Source: an uncultured Prevotella sp.
Lineage (GTDB): Bacteria; Bacteroidota; Bacteroidia; Bacteroidales; Bacteroidaceae
Length of the DNA stretch: 11,027 bases
NCBI GenBank assembly: GCA_945827565.1
Contig: CALZNR010000017.1
Location: 1 to 11,027 of the forward strand
Direction of reading: 5' to 3'
In this document: piece after piece, positions 1 through 7,380 of the stretch
Layout: every line of letters starts with the position of its first letter
Position numbering within the stretch: position 1 is the first letter of the stretch
The notes under the pieces: model-generated
What the model was told of the DNA's origin: nothing
What the model saw: only the letters and a program-made list of their open reading frames with translations
The model's database searches: none
Made by a program: the position numbers and the translations under genes

Positions 1-1957
1 TGCCTTCGTTCTTTCCTGCTCTCCTTACCCAACTGGCTCCATATAAACCTCCAAAGCCAATTTCTCCTTTTGCTGTGCAAATAATTGCTTTGGGGTTAAA
101 TTCATTGCTCTGCAGACCATCGGATGTGTCATAATTGTAGAGCCCATAATTGAACGAGCCTTCTTCATGGTTGCGTTGTACTACCACACGACTGATGCCG
201 TTGCCTGTGGCGATCCAAACATTGTGCTTGTTGTCTTCTGTTATTCCCACAATGTTGTTATTGCACAGACCGTCTTTTTCACTGAGGAAGTTTAAATCAT
301 CGTCTTCCATATTTAAGATGTTCACTCCTTCTCGTGTGCCCAGCCAAATAAGTCCTCTACTATCTTCAAAAACAGCAGTGATATAGTTGTTGGTAAAAGA
401 CTTCATGTTAGACGGGGTGCCTGTGAGAATAGTCTTTTCCATATTTGACAGATTGAAGATGAGCAAACCTTCATTGGTGCCGACAAGTAGGGAATTATTT
501 TTTGAATAGTGCAGTGATGTGATATTGTTGGTGTGCAATCTGCCGTTTTCTTTGGTGTATGTGGAAAAGGTATTCATCTTAGGATTATATACCTGTAAAC
601 CTCCTGATGTTCCTATCCACAGGTTGCCTACCTTGTCTTTTGTTAAGGCAGTGACATGATTGTCGATGAGAGTACGTGTACTGTCTTTAGTGGCAGAATA
701 AAAAAATGATTTGCCTTGCAGAATACGTGTAATGCCATTTTGTTTGGTGCCTATCCAGATACTGCCATCGGGCGTACATTCCATGCTAGTAACCTTCTGA
801 CCAGAAAGGGGACCGTCGTATCCAATGACGCCTTGGTCGCCTGTTCCATACCAGATATTGCCATCGTTATCTTCCGTGATGGCAGTAATGTCTCCGTTCA
901 GTATGGAGGTGAAACGATAGATATTTTCTCCATAGTATGCCAATCCATTTTTCTCTGTCCCAACCCAAAGCAAATCAGTGTTATCTACATAGACGCTGTG
1001 ACAACTTGTGATGTCGCCCAATCTGTTGATTTTATTGGGATTTTTAGGCTGAACATATTCGTATGCCAGTGTGTTTACATTGACTTTGATAAGTCCGTCA
1101 TGGTCGGTGGCTATCCAGATATTACCATTACGATCGCCTGCCATTCCGTTGATGCTTCTGTCTAAATTAGTACCATTGTATTGAAGTTGCGTACCCAAGG
1201 TGTTGTCCCATGTGCCAGCTTTCTTGATGTATCTGAGCAGTGTACCTTGTCCGTAAAGCCATAGATTGTCCATCTGGTCAGCAAAGATTTTCAGTGTTGC
1301 TTGTTTGATTACACCTTGCTTTGCCAAAGCATCATTGCGCCATATCACTTTTGGCTGGTGCATGATGTCGCAACACACAATGATTCCATTGCTATATACA
1401 ATGACCGCTCCATCTCTACACTCTCCGATAGCGCATACCTTTCCTTCAGGAATGCCTTGTACATCATCGGTATAGCCAAATTCGTAAGTGAGTTGCTGTT
1501 GCATGTTGATGGCAACAATACCTTTTGAGGGAATGTAGAACCAATAGTTTTTGTAGCTGTCGATGAATGTAAGGGTAGGATGGTCGGATATACCCAGTTT
1601 GGCATACACCTGGTGCATGTCTCGCTCAAAGGTCTCTGTTTGTGAGTGATAGATACAGATGCCGTTGGCAGTCTCAACCCACAGAGAACCATCAATAGCT
1701 TCTTGGACTCCCTTGATATAACTGTCAGGAAGAGATGAGCCATCTTGTGAGTTGCTTTGAAAATTTCTGAAAGTATATCCATCGTATCGGAATAAGCCTG
1801 CGGGTGTGCCAAACCACATGTAACCCTTATTGTCTTTTAGGATGCAGTTGATCTGACTGGACGCTAAACCATCGCTCGAATCCAACGTCTTAAATATATA
1901 GGTAGCTGCTACACTCAACGGTAGCAAAAACGCAAAGAGGAAGAGATATTTTTTCAT
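1..1957 (-). CDS. Two-component regulator propeller protein, N-terminal part (probable hybrid two-component sensor)
   Basis: Partial gene: 652 codons are open from ATG at 1957 to the left edge, and the 3' end is outside the window. Residues 1-18 form a signal peptide (MKK, hydrophobic run, SVA). About fourteen propeller repeats follow, each with a D-x-x-G-x-[IL]-W-[IVFL]-[GA]-T core, clear for example at residues 43-51, 276-284, 366-372, 397-404, 443-450, 535-541 and 578-584; blades 3 and 4 (about 128-200) are degenerate. Residues 618-640 carry the SNEFNPKA...GEIGFGG motif that usually closes the second propeller. Fourteen blades match the paired seven-bladed periplasmic sensor of Bacteroidetes hybrid two-component systems. 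In that family a Y_Y_Y domain, membrane helix, histidine kinase, receiver and AraC-type domain would follow, but none of these is visible, so a shorter LuxR-type relative is possible. The gene starts 26 bp after kdsD with no promoter box seen, so co-transcription is likely. The ligand is unknown. Confidence 0.88.
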   Translation of the reverse strand, partial: MKKYLFLFAFLLPLSVAATYIFKTLDSSDGLASSQINCILKDNKGYMWFGTPAGLFRYDGYTFRNFQSNSQDGSSLPDSYIKGVQEAIDGSLWVETANGICIYHSQTETFERDMHQVYAKLGISDHPTLTFIDSYKNYWFYIPSKGIVAINMQQQLTYEFGYTDDVQGIPEGKVCAIGECRDGAVIVYSNGIIVCCDIMHQPKVIWRNDALAKQGVIKQATLKIFADQMDNLWLYGQGTLLRYIKKAGTWDNTLGTQLQYNGTNLDRSINGMAGDRNGNIWIATDHDGLIKVNVNTLAYEYVQPKNPNKINRLGDITSCHSVYVDNTDLLWVGTEKNGLAYYGENIYRFTSILNGDITAITEDNDGNIWYGTGDQGVIGYDGPLSGQKVTSMECTPDGSIWIGTKQNGITRILQGKSFFYSATKDSTRTLIDNHVTALTKDKVGNLWIGTSGGLQVYNPKMNTFSTYTKENGRLHTNNITSLHYSKNNSLLVGTNEGLLIFNLSNMEKTILTGTPSNMKSFTNNYITAVFEDSRGLIWLGTREGVNILNMEDDDLNFLSEKDGLCNNNIVGITEDNKHNVWIATGNGISRVVVQRNHEEGSFNYGLYNYDTSDGLQSNEFNPKAIICTAKGEIGFGGLYGASWVRRAGKNEG

Positions 1958-1983
1958 CTGAGAAAATGCTCGTAATTCATCGG

Positions 1984-2937
1984 TTATAGACTCTGGCACA
2001 GGTAATGATCTACAATGCCCAACAGGTGTCGGTGTTCATCGGTTACCAATACAGTATGCACTTTGTATTTGTTCATTATCTGCTGTATTTCCGTTATTTT
2101 TGTGTGTGTGTTAACACACTTAGGTTCTTTCGTCATAATTTCTTCAACCGTTTGATTGAAGAAATCAGCTTGCCATTTCTCCATGGCACGACGTATGTCA
2201 CCATCGGTAATCAGTCCTGCTATTTTGTCGCCAACCATTGCAACTCCTAATCCCAATTTGCCTTTGCTGACCAAAATGATAGCTTCTCCCAGACGCATCT
2301 TAGGTGACAAAACGGGCAGGTCTTCTGTGTGCATCACGTCTTGTGCGGTAGTGAGCAGGCGTTTGCCCAATTCTCCTCCAGGGTGGAAGTGGGCAAAATC
2401 TGTGGGCTGGAAATTGCGTTTTTCCATCAGCGCAATTGCTATGGCATCACCCATAGCAAGGGTAGCGGTGGTACTGCTGGTAGGAGCCAAATTCAAAGGG
2501 CATGCTTCTTTACTTACTCCAATGTTGATATGTGCGTAGGAATATTTTGCCAGCAGTGATTGTGGGTTTCCCGACATGCCAATAATAGGGATATTATTGT
2601 GCAGTACGATGGGAATAAAACGGAGCAGTTCGTCTGTCTGTCCAGAGTTTGAAATGGCTACCACAACATCTTCTTTGGTCATTACACCAAGATCACCATG
2701 AAATACATCCAATGGATTGACAAAAAATGATGGAGTACCAGTACTGGATAACGTGGCGGCAATTTTGGCACCTATATGCCCGCTTTTGCCAACACCGGTA
2801 ACAATAATCTTACCCTTGCAATTGTACATCAATTCCACTGCTTTTTCAAAATCTTTGTCTATGTGAGGTATCAGGTCGAGCAGCGCTTGTGCCTCGTCCT
2901 TGATACACTGTATGGCGTATTCTTTAGTGGTCATCAT
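1984..2937 (-). CDS. kdsD: Arabinose-5-phosphate isomerase (KpsF/GutQ family)
   Basis: This cytoplasmic enzyme interconverts ribulose-5-phosphate and arabinose-5-phosphate, the first committed step toward Kdo for lipopolysaccharide. The product is 317 residues, close to the usual 320-330. A sugar isomerase (SIS) domain covers about residues 30-180: TGVGKSG at 47-53 with Lys51, STGTPSFF at 65-72, HGDLG at 80-84, SNSGQT at 96-101, KEACPLNLAPTSSTTAT at 143-159 with Glu144, and HPGGELG at 185-191 with His185. Lys51, Glu144 and His185 align with conserved active-site residues of E. coli KdsD. Two CBS domains follow at about 200-260 and 266-317. Two ATGs are adjacent (2937 and 2934), and either could be the start. 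The gene lies 55 bp downstream of kdsA, whose product uses its product as substrate. GutQ and KpsF are paralogues with the same chemistry; the kdsA context favours KdsD. Confidence 0.95.
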   Translation of the reverse strand: MMTTKEYAIQCIKDEAQALLDLIPHIDKDFEKAVELMYNCKGKIIVTGVGKSGHIGAKIAATLSSTGTPSFFVNPLDVFHGDLGVMTKEDVVVAISNSGQTDELLRFIPIVLHNNIPIIGMSGNPQSLLAKYSYAHINIGVSKEACPLNLAPTSSTTATLAMGDAIAIALMEKRNFQPTDFAHFHPGGELGKRLLTTAQDVMHTEDLPVLSPKMRLGEAIILVSKGKLGLGVAMVGDKIAGLITDGDIRRAMEKWQADFFNQTVEEIMTKEPKCVNTHTKITEIQQIMNKYKVHTVLVTDEHRHLLGIVDHYLCQSL

Positions 2938-2992
2938 GGCATTGTTTTATAGTGAACATGAAGGATGATAATGCTTGCCTGTCTGCGAAAAA

Positions 2993-3751
2993 TTATTCAA
3001 TGAGTGTTTTTATCAGTGCGTACAGTTTGGACAACTCAAGCATGTTGGCGGCATCGCTCAAACCTTTATCAGGGGTGGGGTGTACCTCAAAAAAGTATCC
3101 ATTGGCTCCAAATGCTTTGGCTGCTTGTGCCATGGCTGGTACAAACTTGCGATCGCCGCCAGTCTTACCATTAGCTCCTCCTGGACGCTGTACGCTATGG
3201 GTACAATCCATAATTACAGTATCTGTAAGTTGAAGCATGTCATCAATATTACGGAAGTCAACAACCAAGTTGTTGTAGCCAAACATGTTGCCACGTTCTG
3301 TGAGCCAAACGTCTTTTGCACCAGCATCCCTTGCTTTCTCTATTGGGTATCTCATGTCATTTCCGCTTAGAAACTGCGCTTTCTTGATGTTGACGGTACA
3401 TCCTGTCTTTGCAGCAGCTACAAGTAAATCAGTTTGTCGGCACAAAAAAGCCGGTATCTGTATTACGTCAACAACTTCTCCTACAATAGAGGCCTGATGC
3501 GACTCATGGATATCGGTGAGTACTTTCAGACCGTATCTTTTCTTGATGTCATCCAGCATCTGCAACCCTTTATCAATTCCTGGACCCCTAAATGAGTGGA
3601 CAGAGGTGCGGTTTGCCTTGTCAAAGGATGCCTTGAAAATAATGTCTGTATGGAGTTTCTCGTTGATACGTAGCAATTCCTGCGCTACAGTGTCAAGCAA
3701 TTCCATTGACTCAATGACACAAGGCCCGGCAATAAATATTGGTTTATTCAT
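2993..3751 (-). CDS. kdsA: 3-deoxy-8-phosphooctulonate (Kdo-8-P) synthase, metal-dependent class
   Basis: This enzyme condenses phosphoenolpyruvate with arabinose-5-phosphate to give Kdo-8-phosphate in the cytoplasm. I prefer the ATG at 3751 (252 residues). The frame extends upstream to ATGs at 3766 and 3781, but the conserved region begins at once after 3751 with PIFIAGPCVIES. Numbering from 3751, visible motifs are FKASFDKANRTS (39-50), LTDIHE (78-83), IQIPAFLCRQTDLL (97-110), LTERGNMFGYNNLVVDF (150-166), DCTHSVQRPGG (182-192) and FEVHPTPDKGLSDA (221-234). Cys11, His185, Glu222 and Asp233 match the four metal ligands of the Aquifex enzyme in kind and number, where the metal-independent E. 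coli enzyme has Asn in place of the Cys. This is therefore a class II, metal-dependent synthase. It sits between the MscS-like gene and kdsD. The start is the only real doubt. Confidence 0.95.
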   Translation of the reverse strand: MNKPIFIAGPCVIESMELLDTVAQELLRINEKLHTDIIFKASFDKANRTSVHSFRGPGIDKGLQMLDDIKKRYGLKVLTDIHESHQASIVGEVVDVIQIPAFLCRQTDLLVAAAKTGCTVNIKKAQFLSGNDMRYPIEKARDAGAKDVWLTERGNMFGYNNLVVDFRNIDDMLQLTDTVIMDCTHSVQRPGGANGKTGGDRKFVPAMAQAAKAFGANGYFFEVHPTPDKGLSDAANMLELSKLYALIKTLIE

Positions 3752-3795
3752 TTTGTTTGGTTGCATTTTTGAAGGATACATCCTCGTTGGATTGT

Positions 3796-6129
3796 TTATT
3801 TTATCTTTACCTCACATTGTGGGAATGGTATCTCGATGTTGTGCTCGTTGAGAGCGTTGTAAATACATGTCTTGATGTCACTTTCAATGGCCACTTGTTT
3901 CAAAACATCCACCCAGCAAACTACTTTCATGTTTACACTGCTATCGCCAAAGTCTGTCAGTATTGTCTTTATTGGCTTTTCTGAGTCAATGCCAGGATGG
4001 TGCATGTCTTGCACTGCTTTTTCTACCACGTTAGTCACTGTCTTGATGTTGGAACCATAGGCCACTCCAAATACCACGGCAGAAAGACCAAAGCCATGAT
4101 TGCGAGTCAGATTCTTGTAGTTCTTTGTGAATAATTGGCTATTTTGAAAGGCGATGACTGATCCGTCTGCGGATTCGATTAGCGTGCTGGTATAACTGAT
4201 TGATGCCACTTTTCCTCTGATACCATCGCACTCTATGAGATCTCCCACTTTGATTCTTCCTGTCATCAGCGATACACCGTAGTAAAGGTTTTCCAATATG
4301 TCTTTCGATGCAAAACCAATACCCGTTGACAATCCTCCGGAAATTACCATTAGCCATGTAAGACTGACACCTAATACAGACATGCTGAGCAGAAACCAAG
4401 AACCCCAAACAACCACCTGTATCACGTTCTTTCCCATCATGGTGCGACTTTCTGCTGTAGTCGGGTCCTGACGCTTAAAATGCAGTTGTAGCAATTCCAG
4501 TGTGGTGTGACTCAGATAGGAGAACACAAACCAAAGACTGATGACAATGGCCATTCGTAGAATACTCAAGCGAATGTTTACAGTGTCAACAATATTTGTG
4601 CTAAATATCTGCCAGCATAAATCACTGAGATTAAATACGTCCGCAGCCCAATATACAGAAATCATTACAGACAACACACCCATCACAGGCAGCAGAACCT
4701 GATAGAGTAGATCAAAACTCCATGTTTGGGTAATCTCTTTATTGTCTAACTGTTTGAGCCTTCTCTGCAAGGTGAGCCACCTGCGAATACAAGTGATGGT
4801 GAGAATGCAGGTAAGTTGCATAATCCACCAAATCAACAATTGTACACTTACTAAAGTGTAACCCATCCATGAAAGTATCACAGAAGCAACAAAAACCACC
4901 TGAGAACAGTAGGTATAGAACATGTCGCTGCTTGGAATATTATGGTTGTGGCGCTTAATGAGACTCCATTGCCATATAGCACACAGCAGTAGCATGGGTG
5001 GAAAGATAACGTTGACCAATTCGTTGGGGATGAGTATAATGCGGAAGGTGATGACCACAAATCCCATGACGATAAGAGGACTGTAAATACGGAAGGCGCT
5101 TCTTATCTGTGCAGAGTTGAGACGTAGTAATAATGAAATCAGGATAACGCCCAATAGCCACGCATATTCTACCAGCAGATCACTTGCCATGATAATGAAA
5201 TTCTGTTCGGTAGTGGCTCTTACTATGCCCAGGATAATGGCAAAGGTCACCGTGCTACTTGCCATGGTGATGCAAGCTCGTTTTTTCAAAAATTCTGAAG
5301 TATGGAAACGGGCAGGAACTAAATACCTGATGGCGGCAAGGTTTAGAATGGTGGCAATGATACCATAGAAAATGATGATAACAAACAAACCAATGATGAA
5401 TCTACCGTCCCATTGAGAGGTGCTGCCCTTGTGCATGGAATATTTTTGGGCAACGGTGCTCTTCATTTGGGTAATCATTGTCTTGGCGTTTGCCATGATG
5501 GTGAAATAATCATCGCCACCATTCTTGAATATGTTGGTCTGAATGTCGTTGTAACGTTTGTTGGCATAGTCATTCAAACGTTTCAGGTGAAGTTCTGTAA
5601 GGTCATAGATGCGGATGTAGTCCTGAGTGTTCTCTCTACTCTCAGTGAGTGTATTTTTGATGTTTGTGGCAAGCGTAAGACAAACGCTCCGATCTACCCT
5701 TGCTCTGTCTGAGAGCATGGCGGGTTGCATGAGTCTAAGGCTGTTTATCAAACTGTCATAGCGGGCAATTTCTCTTTCGTTGCTCTCTAAAAACTGACGA
5801 AAAGGTAATTGCTCGCGTTGGAAGTTCTGGTATTGCTCCGTGGCTTCGTGGCAGGCATAGGTGAGATCAAATACGTAATCATATTTCTGAGAATAAAGCA
5901 TCAAGGCATTTTGGTTGCTTTTTTTTAGCACGTCAACCAACTTTTGCTTGATGATCTCACTACGTTGCTTGTTCAAAGTGGAACGCCCAGATAACTCCTT
6001 ATGATAGGCTGTTAATTCTGTTCTTAGTATTGAAAGGGTGTTCTCCAAATCTTTCTCTTTCAGCACTGCGAATGAATCTATCCAGCATAATGAGAGAAGC
6101 ATCCAGAGAATCAATATTCTTTTTGCCAT
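3796..6129 (-). CDS. Large MscS-family mechanosensitive channel with periplasmic N-terminal domain
   Basis: Predicted inner-membrane channel that would release solutes under osmotic downshock. From ATG at 6129 it has 777 residues. Residues 1-21 form a signal peptide (MAKR, then a hydrophobic run). Residues 22-240 are polar and helix-rich with no membrane segment, so probably periplasmic coiled coil. About eleven hydrophobic segments follow between 243 and 610. The C-terminal MscS domain (about 570-777) has the glycine-rich pore-lining helix SGGLSTGIGFASKDILENL at 597-615, then the beta domain (GDLIECDGIRGKV, 629-641) and the closing IPFPQ at 767-771. This is far longer than E. coli MscS (286 residues) and recalls MscK/YbiO-type channels. 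The frame stays open to an ATG at 6195, but a promoter at 6151-6181 places the transcript start downstream of 6195 and 6171, which supports 6129. First gene of the envelope operon; kdsA starts 44 bp after it. Confidence 0.92.
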   Translation of the reverse strand: MAKRILILWMLLSLCWIDSFAVLKEKDLENTLSILRTELTAYHKELSGRSTLNKQRSEIIKQKLVDVLKKSNQNALMLYSQKYDYVFDLTYACHEATEQYQNFQREQLPFRQFLESNEREIARYDSLINSLRLMQPAMLSDRARVDRSVCLTLATNIKNTLTESRENTQDYIRIYDLTELHLKRLNDYANKRYNDIQTNIFKNGGDDYFTIMANAKTMITQMKSTVAQKYSMHKGSTSQWDGRFIIGLFVIIIFYGIIATILNLAAIRYLVPARFHTSEFLKKRACITMASSTVTFAIILGIVRATTEQNFIIMASDLLVEYAWLLGVILISLLLRLNSAQIRSAFRIYSPLIVMGFVVITFRIILIPNELVNVIFPPMLLLCAIWQWSLIKRHNHNIPSSDMFYTYCSQVVFVASVILSWMGYTLVSVQLLIWWIMQLTCILTITCIRRWLTLQRRLKQLDNKEITQTWSFDLLYQVLLPVMGVLSVMISVYWAADVFNLSDLCWQIFSTNIVDTVNIRLSILRMAIVISLWFVFSYLSHTTLELLQLHFKRQDPTTAESRTMMGKNVIQVVVWGSWFLLSMSVLGVSLTWLMVISGGLSTGIGFASKDILENLYYGVSLMTGRIKVGDLIECDGIRGKVASISYTSTLIESADGSVIAFQNSQLFTKNYKNLTRNHGFGLSAVVFGVAYGSNIKTVTNVVEKAVQDMHHPGIDSEKPIKTILTDFGDSSVNMKVVCWVDVLKQVAIESDIKTCIYNALNEHNIEIPFPQCEVKIK

Positions 6130-6150
6130 TTTGTTGCTTATTTTTCCCTG

Positions 6151-6181
6151 CAAAATTACGAAGAATTGCATATAAATCAAA
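6151..6181 (-). promoter_or_regulatory. Bacteroidetes-type promoter of the mscS-kdsA-kdsD operon
   Basis: On the minus strand a -33 box TTTG (6178-6181) and a -7 box TAATTTTG (6151-6158) are separated by 19 nt, an exact match to the Bacteroidetes primary sigma factor consensus TTTG / TAnnTTTG. The expected transcript start near 6145 leaves a leader of about 15 nt before ATG 6129. No matching box was seen ahead of kdsA, kdsD or the propeller gene, so this promoter probably serves all four. Confidence 0.8.
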
Positions 6182-6209
6182 ATAATTTCATCCATTTTCA
6201 GAATGTTGT

Positions 6210-6240
6210 TTTGATATTTTGACTAAAAAAGCTACTTTTG
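6210..6240 (+). promoter_or_regulatory. Bacteroidetes-type promoter of the BadF/NAGK-like kinase gene
   Basis: The -33 box TTTG (6210-6213) and the -7 box TACTTTTG (6233-6240) lie 19 nt apart, both matching the Bacteroidetes consensus. The expected transcript start near 6247 gives a leader of about 55 nt. The promoter is back to back with the mscS promoter, with 28 nt between the two -33 boxes. Confidence 0.8.
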
Positions 6241-6301
6241 TCACACTCTTAGTTAGACCCCGCAGTAAGAAATATTGAAATTGAAGATGTGTGATTAGAA
6301 T

Positions 6302-7186
6302 ATGAGCGAAAAAACGATTATGATTGTTGACAGCGGAAGCACCAAAGTAGATTGGTGCTTGGCAACGGAAAGTCATACGATTTTCAGGGTGCAGACACAA
6401 GGAATCAATCCTGTACACATGTCTGCTGAAAAAATATCTGCTGTCATTGAGTCTGAATTATTGTCATCTGTACCAGATTGCCGTCCTTCAGAGATTTATT
6501 TTTACGGAAGTGGTGTACTACCTGCGCTGAAGAAGAAAATGTGTAAAATACTCAAAAGCGTATTCTATCAAGCAGATGTAGTTTGCTCAGAAAGCGATTT
6601 GTTGGGGGCTGCAAGGGCATTGCTTGGAAAACGTGCTGGCGTGGCATGCATCCTTGGTACAGGTTCAAATTCTTGCTATTATGATGGTAATTCCATTTTG
6701 AAAAATACTCCGCCGTTGGGTTATATTCTTGGCGATGAGGGTGGGGGTGCGTCTCTTGGTATAGCTTTCCTCAATGCGTTGTACAAAGGCCTGTTGCCTT
6801 GTGGATTGAAAGATGAATTTGAACAATGGTTGGGGATGGATTATGCTCAAATTATCCATCGAGTATATCGTGAGCCGCAAGCAAATCGTTGGTTGGCTTC
6901 ACTTTCTCCGTTTATATCGGAAAAGTGTCATGGAAACAATCTTATAGAAGATGTTAAATTGTTGATAATAAGTGAATTTAAAAATTTTATAAAACGAAAC
7001 ATAGAGGTATATTATAACGGGCAGAACATAGAAAAAAAAGTAAGTGCTGTAGGCAGCATCGCTCACTATTACAGGCCGGAGTTTGAGCAGGCATTGAATG
7101 AGGAGGGATATATGTTGGGGGCGATACACAAGAGTCCGCTAAATGGTTTATTGGAATTCCATGGATGTTCTGTGTACACGGAATAA
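6302..7186 (+). CDS. BadF/BadG/BcrA/BcrD-type ASKHA kinase, N-acetylglucosamine kinase-like
   Basis: Predicted cytoplasmic ATP-dependent sugar kinase of 294 residues, a typical length for small bacterial NAGK-like proteins. The ASKHA nucleotide-binding elements appear in order: phosphate-1 loop DSGSTKVDW at 10-18 (SGST where many relatives have GGGT), a SESDLLGAARAL segment at 96-107 with candidate catalytic Asp99, phosphate-2 loop ILGTGSNS at 117-124, GYILGDEGGGASLG at 140-153, and the adenosine-binding VGSIA at 249-253. The C-terminal SPLNGLL (278-284) resembles the family's closing motif. Substrate is not determined by the sequence: N-acetylglucosamine, N-acetylmuramic acid or another amino sugar are candidates. 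The 2-hydroxyacyl-CoA dehydratase activators of the same superfamily are unlikely, since I see none of their iron-sulfur cysteines and no dehydratase genes nearby. The gene has its own promoter and no same-strand partner before the nuo promoter. The start is the first ATG after the predicted transcript start; no clear ribosome binding site. Confidence 0.85.
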   Translation: MSEKTIMIVDSGSTKVDWCLATESHTIFRVQTQGINPVHMSAEKISAVIESELLSSVPDCRPSEIYFYGSGVLPALKKKMCKILKSVFYQADVVCSESDLLGAARALLGKRAGVACILGTGSNSCYYDGNSILKNTPPLGYILGDEGGGASLGIAFLNALYKGLLPCGLKDEFEQWLGMDYAQIIHRVYREPQANRWLASLSPFISEKCHGNNLIEDVKLLIISEFKNFIKRNIEVYYNGQNIEKKVSAVGSIAHYYRPEFEQALNEEGYMLGAIHKSPLNGLLEFHGCSVYTE

Positions 7187-7215
7187 TGTATTCTTTAAAT
7201 TGTAATGTGTGGTTT

Positions 7216-7250
7216 GCAAAACAGCGTTTGGCTTCTGTTGCTTTCTTATT
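7216..7250 (+). terminator. Weak candidate terminator after the kinase gene
   Basis: AACAG (7220-7224) can pair with CTGTT (7235-7239) across a 10-nt loop, extended by GC (7216-7217) with GC (7240-7241) past a 2-nt bulge, and a T-rich run follows. The stem is short and imperfect, so this is only a possible terminator. It does sit where one is expected, between the kinase gene and the nuo promoter. Confidence 0.25.
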
Positions 7251-7321
7251 TGTCTCTCATGAATTGGTGATGTAAAGTTAAAACTTTGCGTTAATTGTCG
7301 TTCCATTTGATAAAAAATAAC

Positions 7322-7329
7322 TAACTTTG
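7322..7329 (+). promoter_or_regulatory. Probable -7 element of the nuo operon promoter
   Basis: TAACTTTG is an exact TAnnTTTG match. No good TTTG lies 19-21 nt upstream: the nearest (7306-7309) is only 12 nt away, so the -33 box is poor or the promoter needs an activator. The transcript would start near 7336, giving a leader of about 45 nt before nuoA at 7381. Confidence 0.6.
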
Positions 7330-7380
7330 CAGCCACTTAGGCCAAAGGAAGCATACAAATTTGTAATTTATATATCTTTT

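Noticed and set aside
716..1165. A 149-codon plus-strand open frame
   Set aside because: It is antisense to the propeller gene, whose repeats continue without break on the other strand.
1345..1812. A 155-codon minus-strand open frame
   Set aside because: It is out of frame with the propeller gene, which covers the same bases with regular repeats, and it has no domain of its own.
1958..1983. Short open frame from ATG 1980 (eight codons) between kdsD and the propeller gene
   Set aside because: It ends across the propeller gene's start codon and is too short to judge; no evidence that it is a leader peptide.
6130..6195. Upstream extension of the mscS-like gene to ATG 6195 or 6171
   Set aside because: The promoter boxes at 6151-6181 lie inside this stretch and the signal peptide begins at 6129, so these codons are probably not transcribed.
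7281..7288. AAACTTTG, a second promoter-like box ahead of nuoA
   Set aside because: It lacks the TA of TAnnTTTG; the box at 7322-7329 is an exact match and better placed.
7327..7380. TTG start adding 18 residues to NuoA
   Set aside because: The TTG is part of the predicted -7 promoter element and the added residues have no family support.
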